Positions 16,290-24,150 of a DNA stretch of 34,647 nucleotides are shown here, in pieces (the first letter of the stretch is position 1; each line of letters begins with the position of its first letter). The stretch comes from Hyalangium versicolor (GTDB lineage Bacteria; Myxococcota; Myxococcia; Myxococcales; Myxococcaceae). The stretch spans positions 1 through 34,647 of the forward strand of contig NZ_JAHXBF010000056.1 in assembly GCF_020103695.1 (NCBI RefSeq), read 5' to 3'. Under the pieces are notes generated by a model. The model did no database searches, was not told the DNA's origin, and saw only the letters and a list, made by a program, of their open reading frames with translations. The position numbers were made by a program, and so were the translations under genes.

Positions 16290-17774
16290 TTAGTGCAAAG
16301 CGCCGTCGATGGCGCGCAGCAGGGACTGGTCGCTGGTGGTGCTCACGTCTCCGGCCAGCTCCCAGATCATGATTCCGCCGTACTGCTTGGACAGGGTCGC
16401 CTTGGAGCGGATCGTCGGCAGGCCGTTGTACGAGTACTGGGCGCCGTTGGCGTTGATCCAGTCCGAGCCCGAGGCGCTCGGGTAGTTGGCGAGGATGTCC
16501 TTGTAGAGCACGTACTTGCTGCTCACGCCGCCGCAGTTACCCCAGCAGTACCCGTAGAAGGGAACACCGAGCACCATCTTGTTCGCGGCCACGCCCTTGG
16601 CCGCGTAGTAGTTGAGCGCGGTCACGGCCTGCGAATAGCTCGAGTGATCGCCAGGGCCGGTCCAGGTGCCCGTGTTGTCGTAGGACATGATGGTGATGAA
16701 GTCGAACGAGCGCAGGGTGGTATCGGACATGCCGTACTGCATCCACTGCGAGACGGCGGCGGTGACGGGGAGCCCGCGCGGCCGAGCCTTCGCGATCAGC
16801 TTGGCGATGAACGTGTCATAGGTGGCCCCCATGCGGTCGGGCGCCTCCACGTCCACGTCGATGCCGTCCATGTTGTTCGCGACGACGAAGTTGATGATGC
16901 GGTCGACGAACGCGTCGACCTTGTCCGGCTGGTAGAAGGGAACGATCTGCCCGTCTCCGCCGCCGCCGCAGAGCGAGGGGAACACCTTCACGCCCTTGGC
17001 GTGGGCGGCGTTCACGAGCGTGGCGATGTCACTGCTGGACGCCAGCTGGAGGTTGCCGTTGGAATCGCCGAGGGCGAAGGCCAGGTACACGTGGGTGAGC
17101 TTGGAGAAGTCGACCTTGGTGGCCCAGCTCGCGTAGGAGCCGTACCAGTTGGGCAGATAGCCCACGACGCGTGTCTGCGGCTGCGTGGGTGGGGGAGTCG
17201 TCGAGCCCAGGCCGGAAATCGTCAGCCGCTCCCAAGGGCCGAGCGCGGCGCCATAGGCGAACACCGTGCCGCCGCCGCCGTTCTCCGCGGACACCCAGTT
17301 GCCGGTGGTGACGGTCTGGAGCCCGACGATGTCGCCATTGGCGATCGCGCCGCTGCCGCTCTCCTTGACGATGCGGAACGTCTCCCAGCCTTGGCGATTC
17401 GCGCTGGCGGCGTTCAGCGTGGAGCCGCCGCCGTTGGCGGCCTGGAAGTACTGCCCGGTGCCCGCGATGATGAAGATCTGATCGCCGCTCTCGAGCGATC
17501 CGCCGTTGATGTCATCGATCGTGAACTGCTCCCAGGCCTGGGCGACGGTGGCCGTGGCGATGACCGCGCCGCCGCCGTTGTTCTGGGCACCGATGAAGCG
17601 GCTGCCGAGCACCGTCTTGAAGCTCACGCCAGCGGTCTGAAGCGCACTGGAGGCGGCCTGCGGAGGACCTTCTTGTCCTTCAGGCGAGCTGTCAGCGGGA
17701 GCACATGCACTGGAGAGGAACAGAGCAGCGGATGCAGCGCGGAGGAACGGCATTGAATGTTTATGACGAAGCAT
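16290..17774 (-). CDS. GH18 chitinase lipoprotein with fascin-like beta-trefoil module
   Basis: Secreted lipoprotein hydrolysing beta-1,4 N-acetylglucosamine polymers, 494 aa. The ATG at 17774 has AGGCAGGG upstream and gives a signal peptide ending in lipobox SSAC (Cys24). Residues ~48-187 have repeated beta strands with SRFIGAQNNGGG, QYFQAANGGGS and NWVSAENGGGG, each followed by W(E/G)xF/L: a fascin/ricin-like trefoil probably binding sugars. A Pro/Thr linker leads to a GH18 barrel (VGYLPNWYGSY onward) with catalytic motif DGIDVDVE (303-310, acid Glu310), substrate segments FITIMSYDN and VLGVPFYGY, and GGIMIWELAGD. All key residues are present. A predatory or soil polymer-degrading role fits myxobacteria. 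Confidence 0.93.
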   Translation of the reverse strand: MLRHKHSMPFLRAASAALFLSSACAPADSSPEGQEGPPQAASSALQTAGVSFKTVLGSRFIGAQNNGGGAVIATATVAQAWEQFTIDDINGGSLESGDQIFIIAGTGQYFQAANGGGSTLNAASANRQGWETFRIVKESGSGAIANGDIVGLQTVTTGNWVSAENGGGGTVFAYGAALGPWERLTISGLGSTTPPPTQPQTRVVGYLPNWYGSYASWATKVDFSKLTHVYLAFALGDSNGNLQLASSSDIATLVNAAHAKGVKVFPSLCGGGGDGQIVPFYQPDKVDAFVDRIINFVVANNMDGIDVDVEAPDRMGATYDTFIAKLIAKARPRGLPVTAAVSQWMQYGMSDTTLRSFDFITIMSYDNTGTWTGPGDHSSYSQAVTALNYYAAKGVAANKMVLGVPFYGYCWGNCGGVSSKYVLYKDILANYPSASGSDWINANGAQYSYNGLPTIRSKATLSKQYGGIMIWELAGDVSTTSDQSLLRAIDGALH

Positions 17775-18208
17775 GAATCCCTGCCTTTGCCGGAAGAACG
17801 GGAAAATCGACTTCACGGCTAGAGAGGCAGGAAGCGCTCGGATCGGGTTGCAGGAATCGACAAGCCTGCTTCGAGGATGTGGGTGGGAGTCGGGATCGTG
17901 GAGCCAGGTCCAGGGCGGCCTGCGCGCTCAGGAGCGGGGGCTGGAGACCTGCGAGCGGTCATGCGGGGGATCCTACGCCCAGTTCTTGAACGGACGATAA
18001 ACCGCAGTCTTCGCCCAGGGGACCTGAGTCAGGCCAGCTCGCTCGCTACTCGAGGAGGCTCTCATGAGGGGAACTCGACAGAAAATGCATAATTCGCCGC
18101 CTCAGGGACCCTTTATGTTGAGAGTGGGTCCCACAAAGCGCTGAGCGGCAGATGCTTTGTGAATGAAGGACCCACCTCGAGCTGAGAAAACCAATCACGA
18201 GGTGAAAC
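17775..18208. other. Intergenic region between divergent chitinase and PPC-like lipoprotein genes
   Basis: This 434-bp stretch holds no convincing gene; its short frames are low quality. It must contain both divergent promoters. The only strong structure is the two-part stem-loop at 18124-18175, listed separately. The last 15 bases have GAGGTG before the ATG at 18209. Confidence 0.6.
18124..18175 (+). promoter_or_regulatory. Two-segment stem-loop in the leader of the 187-aa lipoprotein gene
   Basis: GTGGGTCC (18124-18131) pairs with GGACCCAC (18168-18175). Directly inside, CACAAAGC (18132-18139) pairs with GCTTTGTG (18154-18161). The loop is 14 nt (18140-18153) and AATGAA (18162-18167) bulges on the 3' side. 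Sixteen perfect base pairs make chance unlikely. It lies 33 bp before the ATG at 18209, so it is a candidate 5' UTR RNA element or a bipartite operator. No T-tract follows. Confidence 0.6.
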
Positions 18209-18772
18209 ATGAAGAGTTTTGGGACAGCTGTTGTCTGTGTGGTCACTTGCGCTTTTTTCCTGGGAGCGTGTGGCCCCGCGACCGAAGGTGAGTCACCGGA
18301 GGGCGCTACGTCAGAAGTGCCTGCGTCGACGAAACCCGAGACGTCTGACACCATCGATCCGAGCGCGTCCGAAATCGCGGACCCCAGAGTCGTGTCTGCA
18401 CAGGGAGTCATCGGAGACCTGGGCAGTCTTGTAGGCTCGCCTGTCGCGACCTACGGCGGCATCTCCACTGCTTCCAACCAGTGGTCGGTCAATTGTAACG
18501 GCGGGTCGTCGCGAGACATCGCCTACGTGTGGACGGTTCCTGCAACGGGCTCCTACAGCTTCACCACCAGCGGCTCGGACTTCGACACCGTGCTTCAGAT
18601 CCGCAACTTCAAGGCCACTTCGGAGATCATGGGCTGCAACGATGATGCAGGAAGTGGTTTGCAGTCGAGAGTCAACCTTTCGGGACTGATCAGGGGCTCG
18701 GTATTGCTGATCATCATTGAAGGCTACGCTGGCGAGTATGGCAATGCCCGTTTGAACATCGTCAGGAACTGA
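18209..18772 (+). CDS. Lipoprotein with pre-peptidase C-terminal (PPC)-like beta domain
   Basis: Exported lipoprotein, 187 aa. The signal peptide ends in lipobox LGAC (Cys21), followed by a Ser/Thr/Pro/Glu-rich linker (22-66). Residues ~85-187 resemble a bacterial PPC domain: an N-terminal strand with CNGGSSRDIAYVWTVPATGSYSF, then TSGSDFDTVLQIRN, CNDDAGSGLQSRVNL and a final strand with IIIEGYAGEYGNARLNI. PPC domains usually sit at the ends of secreted proteases and polymer hydrolases. Here the domain stands alone and has no enzyme, so the role is likely binding or adhesion. GAGGTG precedes the ATG. A hairpin follows the stop by 10 bp. Confidence 0.85.
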   Translation: MKSFGTAVVCVVTCAFFLGACGPATEGESPEGATSEVPASTKPETSDTIDPSASEIADPRVVSAQGVIGDLGSLVGSPVATYGGISTASNQWSVNCNGGSSRDIAYVWTVPATGSYSFTTSGSDFDTVLQIRNFKATSEIMGCNDDAGSGLQSRVNLSGLIRGSVLLIIIEGYAGEYGNARLNIVRN

Positions 18773-18782
18773 CCCTTGCTGG

Positions 18783-18822
18783 GGTGCTCCTCTGGAATGG
18801 ATGTCTGCTCTGGAGGAGCACC
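18783..18822 (+). terminator. Strong hairpin after the PPC-like lipoprotein gene
   Basis: GGTGCTCCTC (18783-18792) and GAGGAGCACC (18813-18822) pair perfectly, and the stem extends four more pairs inward with two G-T wobbles. It begins 11 bp after the stop at 18772. Only a short GTTTA follows, so termination is likely but not textbook. Confidence 0.6.
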
Positions 18823-18910
18823 GGAAGTTTACCGGGATTCCACCGAATCGTGACTCCGCCGATGCACCGAGCGGGATAACGAGTCCCACGCTTTCAGGTG
18901 GGAGGAAAAC

Positions 18911-20638
18911 ATGTGCCGGTGGATCTCTGTCAGGTGGGCAGTGGCTGCGTGCTTCGCACTCGTCGTGGGATGTGGACAGGACCATTTTGACGCAAGTGGC
19001 GAGCAGGCCGGCTACTCCCTCGGTGTACAGGGAGCGACGGGCACGCAGACCACGTCCTTCCAGGATGGGGTATCGCCTTCTTCGAGCTACGCGGGCACGC
19101 GCGATGCGATGATCGAGGAAGAGAACTCCGACACCAACCATGGCAGCGACACCAGCATCTCCGCGAGTGGCGATACACCCGCGGGCAGCGGCAACGAGAA
19201 CTACATCCTCTTGAAGTGGGATGTGTCGAGCATCCCGGCGAATGCCATCGTCCGCTCCGCTTCGATCGTCGTCACGGTGTCCGACAAGGCGGACCAGAGC
19301 TACGACTTCTACGAACTGACGCGTGAATGGACCGAGAGCCAGGTCACCTGGAAGGAGGCGGACAGCAGCACCGACTGGGCCTCCAACGGCGCGGACGGCG
19401 CGGGCGACCGGAACACGGCCTCGCTGGGCTTCATCAAGGCCTCGGCCACCGGGACGTATACCGTCACGTTGAATGCCCAGGGGCTCGCAGCGGTGCAGAA
19501 GTGGGTGACGACTCCCTCCAGCAACCACGGTGTCATCATTGCCAACAAGGACAATGACAACCGGCTGGAGATCCGGTCGAGTGAGTACTCGACCAAGTCC
19601 TCACGTCCCAAGCTGACCGTGAGCTGGGAGGTGTCCAGCACGGATGGTGGCACGGGCGGTTCGGATGGCGGAACCACGCCTGTTCCCCCCGCGGGGACCT
19701 ACAAGAGCACCTGTGACGGTTCAGGCGGAGTGGTGATCGACGATACCCACTTCCTGAACTTCGACGATGAGTCGCAGGCTGCGCGCATCTACACCCAGGG
19801 CAGTACTGCCTCCTCCGTGCAGAGCAAGGACTTGAGCAGCGCGCTGGGTCTCTCGTCCTCGGACGAGGCGGACTTCGAGGACGCCGCTCGCGTGGGCAAC
19901 CGCATCTACGTGACGACCTCTCACGCGCGGAACAAGGACGGCGAACTGCAGACCTCCCGCTACAAGTTCTTCGCCATCGATGTCTCGGGGACGGTGCCCT
20001 CCGCTTCGCTCCAGGTCGCGGGAACGTACTCGAACCTGCTGAAGGACATGCTGGATGCGTCCAACTGGCTCAGCACGGACAGCTCGGTCATCTCGCTCCT
20101 GAACGAGCGCTCGCGGCTGTCGGAATCCACGGTGGCCGAGCTGGCCCCGAAGGAGAAGGGGACTAACATCGAGGGGATGGCGGCACTGCCCTCTGGCTCG
20201 CTGGTGCTGGGCTTCCGCAATCCACAAATCGGATCCAGCGCGCTGATGGTGACGTTGACCAACCCGGACGCCGTGGTGGGAGGGAGCAAGGCGAAGTTCG
20301 GCCAGGCGATCGCGGTGAACCTGGGGGGATATGGCATTCGGGGCATGGCCTGGTCCCCGGCCCACAACGCCGTGTTGCTCCTCAGCGGCCCGCGTGACGA
20401 GAGCAATGGGCCGTTCGCGCTCTGGAAGTGGAGCGGTGAGGCGAGCAGCGCGCCCGTGAAGGTGCTGGATCTGACCGCTCCGTCCGCTTCCGCCCCAGAG
20501 ACAGTGATCCCTCATGCCGGAACGAAGGATGTGCAGATCCTCTTCGACATGGGGGAGCACCTCATCGGAGGGGAGATCTGCAAGGACGTGTCGACCTCCA
20601 GCCAGTACTTCAATGACGTGACCGTTCACGTCGATTGA
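18911..20638 (+). CDS. Lipoprotein with DNRLRE-type and DUF3616 domains
   Basis: Exported protein, 575 aa. The signal sequence ends VGCG (lipobox Cys21). Residues ~45-245 form a DNRLRE-type module (FQDGVSPSSSYAGTRDAMI, YILLKWDVSSIPANAIVRSA, the WTESQVTWKEADSSTDW strand and RPKLTVSWE). Such domains are carbohydrate-binding-like beta sandwiches found on secreted myxobacterial proteins. A Gly/Thr/Asp linker (~246-263) leads to a DUF3616-like domain (VVIDDTHFLNFDDES, DFEDAARVGNRIYVTTSHARNKDGE, RYKFFAIDVSG, IEGMAALPSGSLVLGFRNP), thought to be a beta-propeller of unknown function. GGGAGGA precedes the ATG. It follows the PPC-like lipoprotein by 138 bp, behind the hairpin, and probably has its own promoter. 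Confidence 0.87.
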   Translation: MCRWISVRWAVAACFALVVGCGQDHFDASGEQAGYSLGVQGATGTQTTSFQDGVSPSSSYAGTRDAMIEEENSDTNHGSDTSISASGDTPAGSGNENYILLKWDVSSIPANAIVRSASIVVTVSDKADQSYDFYELTREWTESQVTWKEADSSTDWASNGADGAGDRNTASLGFIKASATGTYTVTLNAQGLAAVQKWVTTPSSNHGVIIANKDNDNRLEIRSSEYSTKSSRPKLTVSWEVSSTDGGTGGSDGGTTPVPPAGTYKSTCDGSGGVVIDDTHFLNFDDESQAARIYTQGSTASSVQSKDLSSALGLSSSDEADFEDAARVGNRIYVTTSHARNKDGELQTSRYKFFAIDVSGTVPSASLQVAGTYSNLLKDMLDASNWLSTDSSVISLLNERSRLSESTVAELAPKEKGTNIEGMAALPSGSLVLGFRNPQIGSSALMVTLTNPDAVVGGSKAKFGQAIAVNLGGYGIRGMAWSPAHNAVLLLSGPRDESNGPFALWKWSGEASSAPVKVLDLTAPSASAPETVIPHAGTKDVQILFDMGEHLIGGEICKDVSTSSQYFNDVTVHVD

Positions 20639-20660
20639 GCGCGCCCCCGCAAGCCCCCTT

Positions 20661-20673
20661 CCACTGATAGTGG
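20661..20673. other. Small palindrome CCACT-GAT-AGTGG
   Basis: A perfect 5-bp-arm dyad with a 3-nt centre lies 22 bp after the stop of the DUF3616 gene and 5 bp before the larger nested dyad. It may be part of a terminator or operator, and is weak evidence alone. Confidence 0.3.
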
Positions 20674-20678
20674 CCATA

Positions 20679-20716
20679 TTGATGCACCTCTTGCAAACTT
20701 GCACTTGGTGCATTAA
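20679..20716 (+). promoter_or_regulatory. 38-bp nested dyad upstream of the SDR-TetR genes
   Basis: Outer arms TTGATGCACC (20679-20688) and GGTGCATTAA (20707-20716) match at 9 of 10 positions. Inner arms TGCAA (20692-20696) and TTGCA (20699-20703) match perfectly. Both pairs share one centre at 20697.5. Position ~70-105 bp before the SDR ATG and the TetR gene in the same transcript make it a good candidate for the TetR operator. Binding is not proven. Confidence 0.6.
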
Positions 20717-20749
20717 TCTCCCTCTCGTTGCTTTGAGGGACACGCCAGG

Positions 20750-20765
20750 GCTGCCGTCAGGCAGC
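20750..20765 (+). other. Leader hairpin next to the SDR ribosome site
   Basis: GCTGCC-GTCA-GGCAGC forms a perfect 6-bp stem with a tetraloop. It ends just before GGGAG (20771-20775), the Shine-Dalgarno of the SDR at 20785. It could modulate ribosome access. Confidence 0.4.
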
Positions 20766-20784
20766 TGGAAGGGAGCACGGGTTC

Positions 20785-21705
20785 ATGGGCTGGAAAATCA
20801 CTGACATGCCTCGGATGGACGGGCGAATCGCCCTGGTCACCGGGGGAGCGAGCGGGATCGGGTTTCAGGTAGCGCGTGAGCTTGGAGCACGAGGCGCGCA
20901 GGTGGTGATCCTCGGCCGCGATGAGGCGAAGGGCGAGCAGGCTGTCGCCGAGCTACGCGCTACCGGAGGGGATTTCCGATTCGAACAGGTCGATCTCGCC
21001 TCGCTCGATTCGATCTCCGCGTTCGCTGCTCGGTGGAACGAGCGCCCGATCCACTTGTTGATCAACGTCGCCGGCGTGATGGCCTTGCCCGAGTTCGCCC
21101 GCACGGTTGATGGCTTCGAGATGCACATGGGCACCAACTTCCTTGGGCACTTCGCGCTCACTGGCCGCCTGCTGTCCGCGCTCCGTGCGGGGCAGGCCCG
21201 CGTCGTGACCGTGAGTGCGCTCGTCGGCCGTTGGAAGATGGCGCGGCTCGATCCTGACGACCTCCAGGGCGAGAACCAGGCGTACTCGCCGATGGGGGCG
21301 TACGCGCGGAGCAAGCTCGCGGACATCATGTTCGCCGTCGAACTCCAGCGGCGCTTCGCCGAGTTCGGCATCACGAGTGTGGCGGTCGATCCGGGCACGG
21401 CGGCGACAAATCTCCAGCGGCACGCTCGTGGAGCCACGAGGTCGGTCGGGATCTGGCTCTCGAACACGATCGGCTATCCGTTGGATCGCGTCGCGGAGAA
21501 CGTTCTGTTCGCGGCGATCATGCCCGAGGTTGCGTCGACGACGCTCATCGGCCCCTCGTTCTTCGTGCAGCGCTGTGCGTCTCCGAAGGACGTCGGCCTT
21601 CCTCCGTTGGCGAAGGACTCCAGCGTGCGCGATGCCCTCTGGGCCCAGGCGGCGGCACTCACGGGAGTGAGATTCGGGAGCGGCGACGCCACGCGGCGCG
21701 CATGA
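20785..21705 (+). CDS. Short-chain dehydrogenase/reductase
   Basis: NAD(P)-dependent oxidoreductase with a Rossmann fold, 306 aa, cytoplasmic. The cofactor motif is TGGASGIG (19-26), followed by NVAGVM (structural Asn-Ala-Gly), catalytic Ser in VSALVG and YARSK (Tyr/Lys pair). The C-terminal extension and the LDPDDLQGENQAYSPMGAY region resemble the retinol dehydrogenase/WWOX-like SDR group. The substrate is unknown. GGGAG at 20771-20775 supports the ATG. It is followed after 36 bp by a TetR gene on the same strand, an arrangement that usually means the regulator controls the enzyme in response to its substrate. Confidence 0.9.
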   Translation: MGWKITDMPRMDGRIALVTGGASGIGFQVARELGARGAQVVILGRDEAKGEQAVAELRATGGDFRFEQVDLASLDSISAFAARWNERPIHLLINVAGVMALPEFARTVDGFEMHMGTNFLGHFALTGRLLSALRAGQARVVTVSALVGRWKMARLDPDDLQGENQAYSPMGAYARSKLADIMFAVELQRRFAEFGITSVAVDPGTAATNLQRHARGATRSVGIWLSNTIGYPLDRVAENVLFAAIMPEVASTTLIGPSFFVQRCASPKDVGLPPLAKDSSVRDALWAQAAALTGVRFGSGDATRRA

Positions 21706-21741
21706 TTCTCGCGATTCACCTCTCCAGCGAGCGCGACAACC

Positions 21742-22434
21742 ATGAAGAATCCTCCCCCGGATGACGCCGTCCCTGAAGGACGGCGGGAACGTAAAAGACG
21801 CGAGACGCGCCAGCGCATCGTGGACGCCGCGATGAAGCTGTTTCTCGATCGCGGCTACGAAGCGACGACCATGAACGACATCGCCGACGCGGCGGATGTG
21901 TCGCGTCGCAGCCTGTTCGACTATTTCCCGACGAAGGAAGACGTGCTGTTCGCCGGCCAGGACGACTTCATCCCCGCGCTCGTGGAGGAGATGCGGCAGC
22001 GGCCGAAGGGCGAGCCGTGGCCGGTGCTCGTCGAGCACGCGATGGCGCGCGCTATCGAGGACGCGGCGACACCAGAGAGCTTCGCCATCGAAGCGCTCGT
22101 GCAGCGGACTCCGTCCCTCCAACCGAGGCGGCAGCTCAAGTACATGCGGCTCGAGCAGGCGATCGGCGAAGCGTTGGCTGAGCGAGGCAATAGTGGCGAG
22201 GACCGCCAGCGCGCCGCGCTGCTGGCTGCCGTCGTCGTCGCGGGGTTTCGGCTCGCGGCGAGCGCTCCTGGAGACGCTCGGCTCTCCGAAGGTGTTCACC
22301 AGAGCGTCTCGCGAGACTTCCGCGGCTTCTGGCAAGCGCTGCGTGACTTCGGAGAAGAGGGGCTCGCGCCTCGCACCCCGAGCCCCGCGACGCTGCGGCG
22401 ACGGGACACTCCGCGCAAGAAAGGCAACCCATGA
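21742..22434 (+). CDS. TetR/AcrR-family transcriptional regulator
   Basis: Cytoplasmic repressor-type protein, 230 aa. The N-terminal helix-turn-helix (~20-66) reads RETRQRIVDAAMKLFLDRGYE, split by a turn, then TTMNDIADAADVSRRSLFDYFPTKEDVL, the classical TetR DNA-binding signature. The ligand domain (70-200) is helical and not assignable. A basic tail (RRRDTPRKKGNP) follows. It is cotranscribed with the SDR, and its TGA overlaps the ATG of the small membrane ORF at 22431. The nested dyad upstream of the SDR is its most likely target. Confidence 0.92.
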   Translation: MKNPPPDDAVPEGRRERKRRETRQRIVDAAMKLFLDRGYEATTMNDIADAADVSRRSLFDYFPTKEDVLFAGQDDFIPALVEEMRQRPKGEPWPVLVEHAMARAIEDAATPESFAIEALVQRTPSLQPRRQLKYMRLEQAIGEALAERGNSGEDRQRAALLAAVVVAGFRLAASAPGDARLSEGVHQSVSRDFRGFWQALRDFGEEGLAPRTPSPATLRRRDTPRKKGNP

Positions 22435-22676
22435 TCGATCTCGTTCAAGGCTATTACACGAGCGAGCGGCAGACCGCGCTGCTGGGGCTGGGGCTGGGGC
22501 TCGCACTTGCGTTCATCGGAGTGGTCCTCTGGCGGACGTCGATGTCCGTCTCGCTCGCGCGCGGCATGCCCTCAGTCAGGTCGAATCCGAGCCCTGATTG
22601 CCACGGCCAGCCTGGCCCGTTCGAGACTGGAGCGCTGGACAGCGTTCCAAAGCCCGTATCTGAGCAGTGCGGTTGA
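22431..22676 (+). CDS. Short membrane ORF, probably a truncated gene
   Basis: 81-aa frame whose ATG overlaps the TetR stop (ATGA). Residues 1-40 (MIDLVQGYYTSERQTALLG onward) look genuine: a charged N-terminus, then a Gly/Leu-rich transmembrane segment (about 15-35). After LARGM (near residue 46) the sequence turns into low-complexity Ser/Pro text, and the stop falls one base before the convergent DUF1801 stop. The start resembles a longer integral-membrane family I remember in TetR operons, so truncation or a frameshift near 22565 is likely. I cannot name the family. Confidence 0.5.
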   Translation: MIDLVQGYYTSERQTALLGLGLGLALAFIGVVLWRTSMSVSLARGMPSVRSNPSPDCHGQPGPFETGALDSVPKPVSEQCG

Positions 22677-22677
22677 G

Positions 22678-23292
22678 CTACTTCCTGCCGGAGGTCTTGC
22701 CCGCCGTTGGCTTCCTCGCCGGAGACTTTCCTTTCGACGGCGCCTTCCTGGCCGTCAGCTTCTTCGCGGGAACCCGGGTGGTGGCCTTCTTGGCCGGAGT
22801 CTTCTGGGAGGCCGCCTTCTGGGGCACGGCTTTCTTCGTGGCGGTGCGGGTGCGCGAGGAGCCCTTCACGCGCTCATATTGGGCGACGTATTCGTCAACG
22901 CTCACCTTGGAGATGGCTTCGCCGACGAGTTCCACGGGCAGGTCGTCGAGCGACTTGAAGCGCACGCACGACTTGCCCATGTCGAGCTTCTTCCCCGTCG
23001 CCGCGTATGCCTTCTGGAACCAGGCGGACAGCTTCGGGTCGCCGTAGACGCTCATCAGATACACGCTCATGTACTGCTTCTGAGATGCGAGAGCGGCGAG
23101 CATGAGCGGCTGGCCGTTGTACGTGTCCGGGAAGCGGGTGAGCGGGATGCAATAGCCAATCATCCCGAAGTGAATCCCTTCCTCGTACCCCGCTGGGAGG
23201 TTCTTCAGGATTTCGCTTCGCACTGTCTCCAGGGCCTGACGGCGGTCGGTGGGGAGCGAGGCGAGATACTGGGCGACGGTGGTGGCGGGCAT
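22678..23292 (-). CDS. DUF1801 (YdhG-like) protein with histone-H1-like tail
   Basis: Protein of 204 aa from the ATG at 23292; an ATG at 23310 would add MACCAT. Residues ~1-140 form a DUF1801 domain: TVAQYLASLP, LKNLPAGYEEGIHFGMIGYCIPL, YMSVYLMSVYGD, KLDMGKSCVRFKSLDDLP. That family has an iron-chaperone-like (frataxin-like) fold, but its function is poorly known. Residues ~145-204 are a Lys/Ala/Pro/Thr-rich tail with AKKA and PAKK repeats, like eukaryotic H1 or bacterial histone-like tails, which suggests DNA or RNA binding. It lies downstream of the SDR stop by 52 bp on the same strand. Confidence 0.82.
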   Translation of the reverse strand: MPATTVAQYLASLPTDRRQALETVRSEILKNLPAGYEEGIHFGMIGYCIPLTRFPDTYNGQPLMLAALASQKQYMSVYLMSVYGDPKLSAWFQKAYAATGKKLDMGKSCVRFKSLDDLPVELVGEAISKVSVDEYVAQYERVKGSSRTRTATKKAVPQKAASQKTPAKKATTRVPAKKLTARKAPSKGKSPARKPTAGKTSGRK

Positions 23293-23310
23293 GGTGGCGC
23301 AGCATGCCAT

Positions 23311-23330
23311 GAGCGCTCGCGTGAGCGCTC
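23311..23330. other. Two 8-bp palindromes (GAGCGCTC) in tandem
   Basis: GAGCGCTC occurs at 23311-23318 and 23323-23330 with a 4-nt spacer. Each copy is self-complementary, and together they can form a hairpin. They lie between the SDR stop (23344) and the DUF1801 start on the minus strand. Possible operator or processing element. Confidence 0.45.
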
Positions 23331-23343
23331 GGGGGGCTCTCGC

Positions 23344-24150
23344 CTATTTGGAGGGGTTCAGCGTATCCCAGTAGCTGTGCAGGCCGCGGATGTGGTTGCC
23401 GCCGTCCACGGCGAGGGTATCGCCGGTGATCCAGGAGGCATCCTCGCTGCAAAGGAACGAGACCACTCCGGCGACGTCCTCGGCGGTTCCACACTTCTTC
23501 CCAAGCGGAGTGTGGGCGAGGAACTCTTCCGCCATGCGTCCCCGAGTCAGGCCGACCCCATCCGCGAGAGGTGTGCTGATGACGCCTGGGGCCACGACGT
23601 TGACGCGGATGCCGTAGCGTCCGAGCTCCGAAGCGGCGACTTTCGAGAGGTTGGCAAGGCCGGCCTTGGAGGCACAGTAGTGGGCGAGCCCGTCCGTGAC
23701 GGCCGTCTGGTTGAGCGAGGAGATGTTCACCACGGCCCCGGGTTGCTTCGCGGCGATGAGCGCCCGAGCAAAGGCCTTGAGGAACAGGAACGGGCCCTTC
23801 AGGTTCACATCCAGGACATGCTCGAAGTCTGCTTCGGGCATGTCGATGAGGGGGCAGAGGGTGGCCGTCCCGGCGTTGTTGATGAGGATGCCCGGTACGC
23901 CAAACTCCCGCGTGGCGGTCTCCAGTCCTCGCGCGATGTCGTCCGCGCGGCACACGTCCCCGGCGAATGGCACGGCGCGCACGCCTCCCTCCGCGGCGCG
24001 GTTGAGCTGCTCCGCGGCTGCCTCCACCTTCGCCTGGGTCCTGCCAAAGATGAGGACGTTGGCTCCGTCCCTCATCAAGCGCGATGCGATTCCAGTACCG
24101 ATGCCCTGCGCGGCGCCCGTGACGATGGCGCTGGTCGAGATGAGCTTCAT
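23344..24150 (-). CDS. Short-chain dehydrogenase coupled to geosmin synthase
   Basis: Classical SDR, 268 aa. Cofactor motif TGAAQGIG (11-18), NNAGTATL, catalytic Ser in NISSLNQ, YCASK (Tyr/Lys) and the C-terminal GDTLAVDGGNHI match the FabG-like subfamily. The ATG at 24150 has GGAGGA upstream (inside the geosmin synthase 3' end) and overlaps that gene's TGA as ATGA. The two proteins should be made in a fixed ratio. SDRs of this type oxidise or reduce alcohols and ketones; a role in terpenoid modification is inference. It is followed by the GAGCGCTC pair and the DUF1801 gene. Confidence 0.9.
   Translation of the reverse strand: MKLISTSAIVTGAAQGIGTGIASRLMRDGANVLIFGRTQAKVEAAAEQLNRAAEGGVRAVPFAGDVCRADDIARGLETATREFGVPGILINNAGTATLCPLIDMPEADFEHVLDVNLKGPFLFLKAFARALIAAKQPGAVVNISSLNQTAVTDGLAHYCASKAGLANLSKVAASELGRYGIRVNVVAPGVISTPLADGVGLTRGRMAEEFLAHTPLGKKCGTAEDVAGVVSFLCSEDASWITGDTLAVDGGNHIRGLHSYWDTLNPSK

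Noticed and set aside
18311..19528. Minus-strand frame spanning the two lipoprotein genes
   Set aside because: Overlaps two genes with clear signal peptides and domains and crosses the hairpin at 18783-18822.
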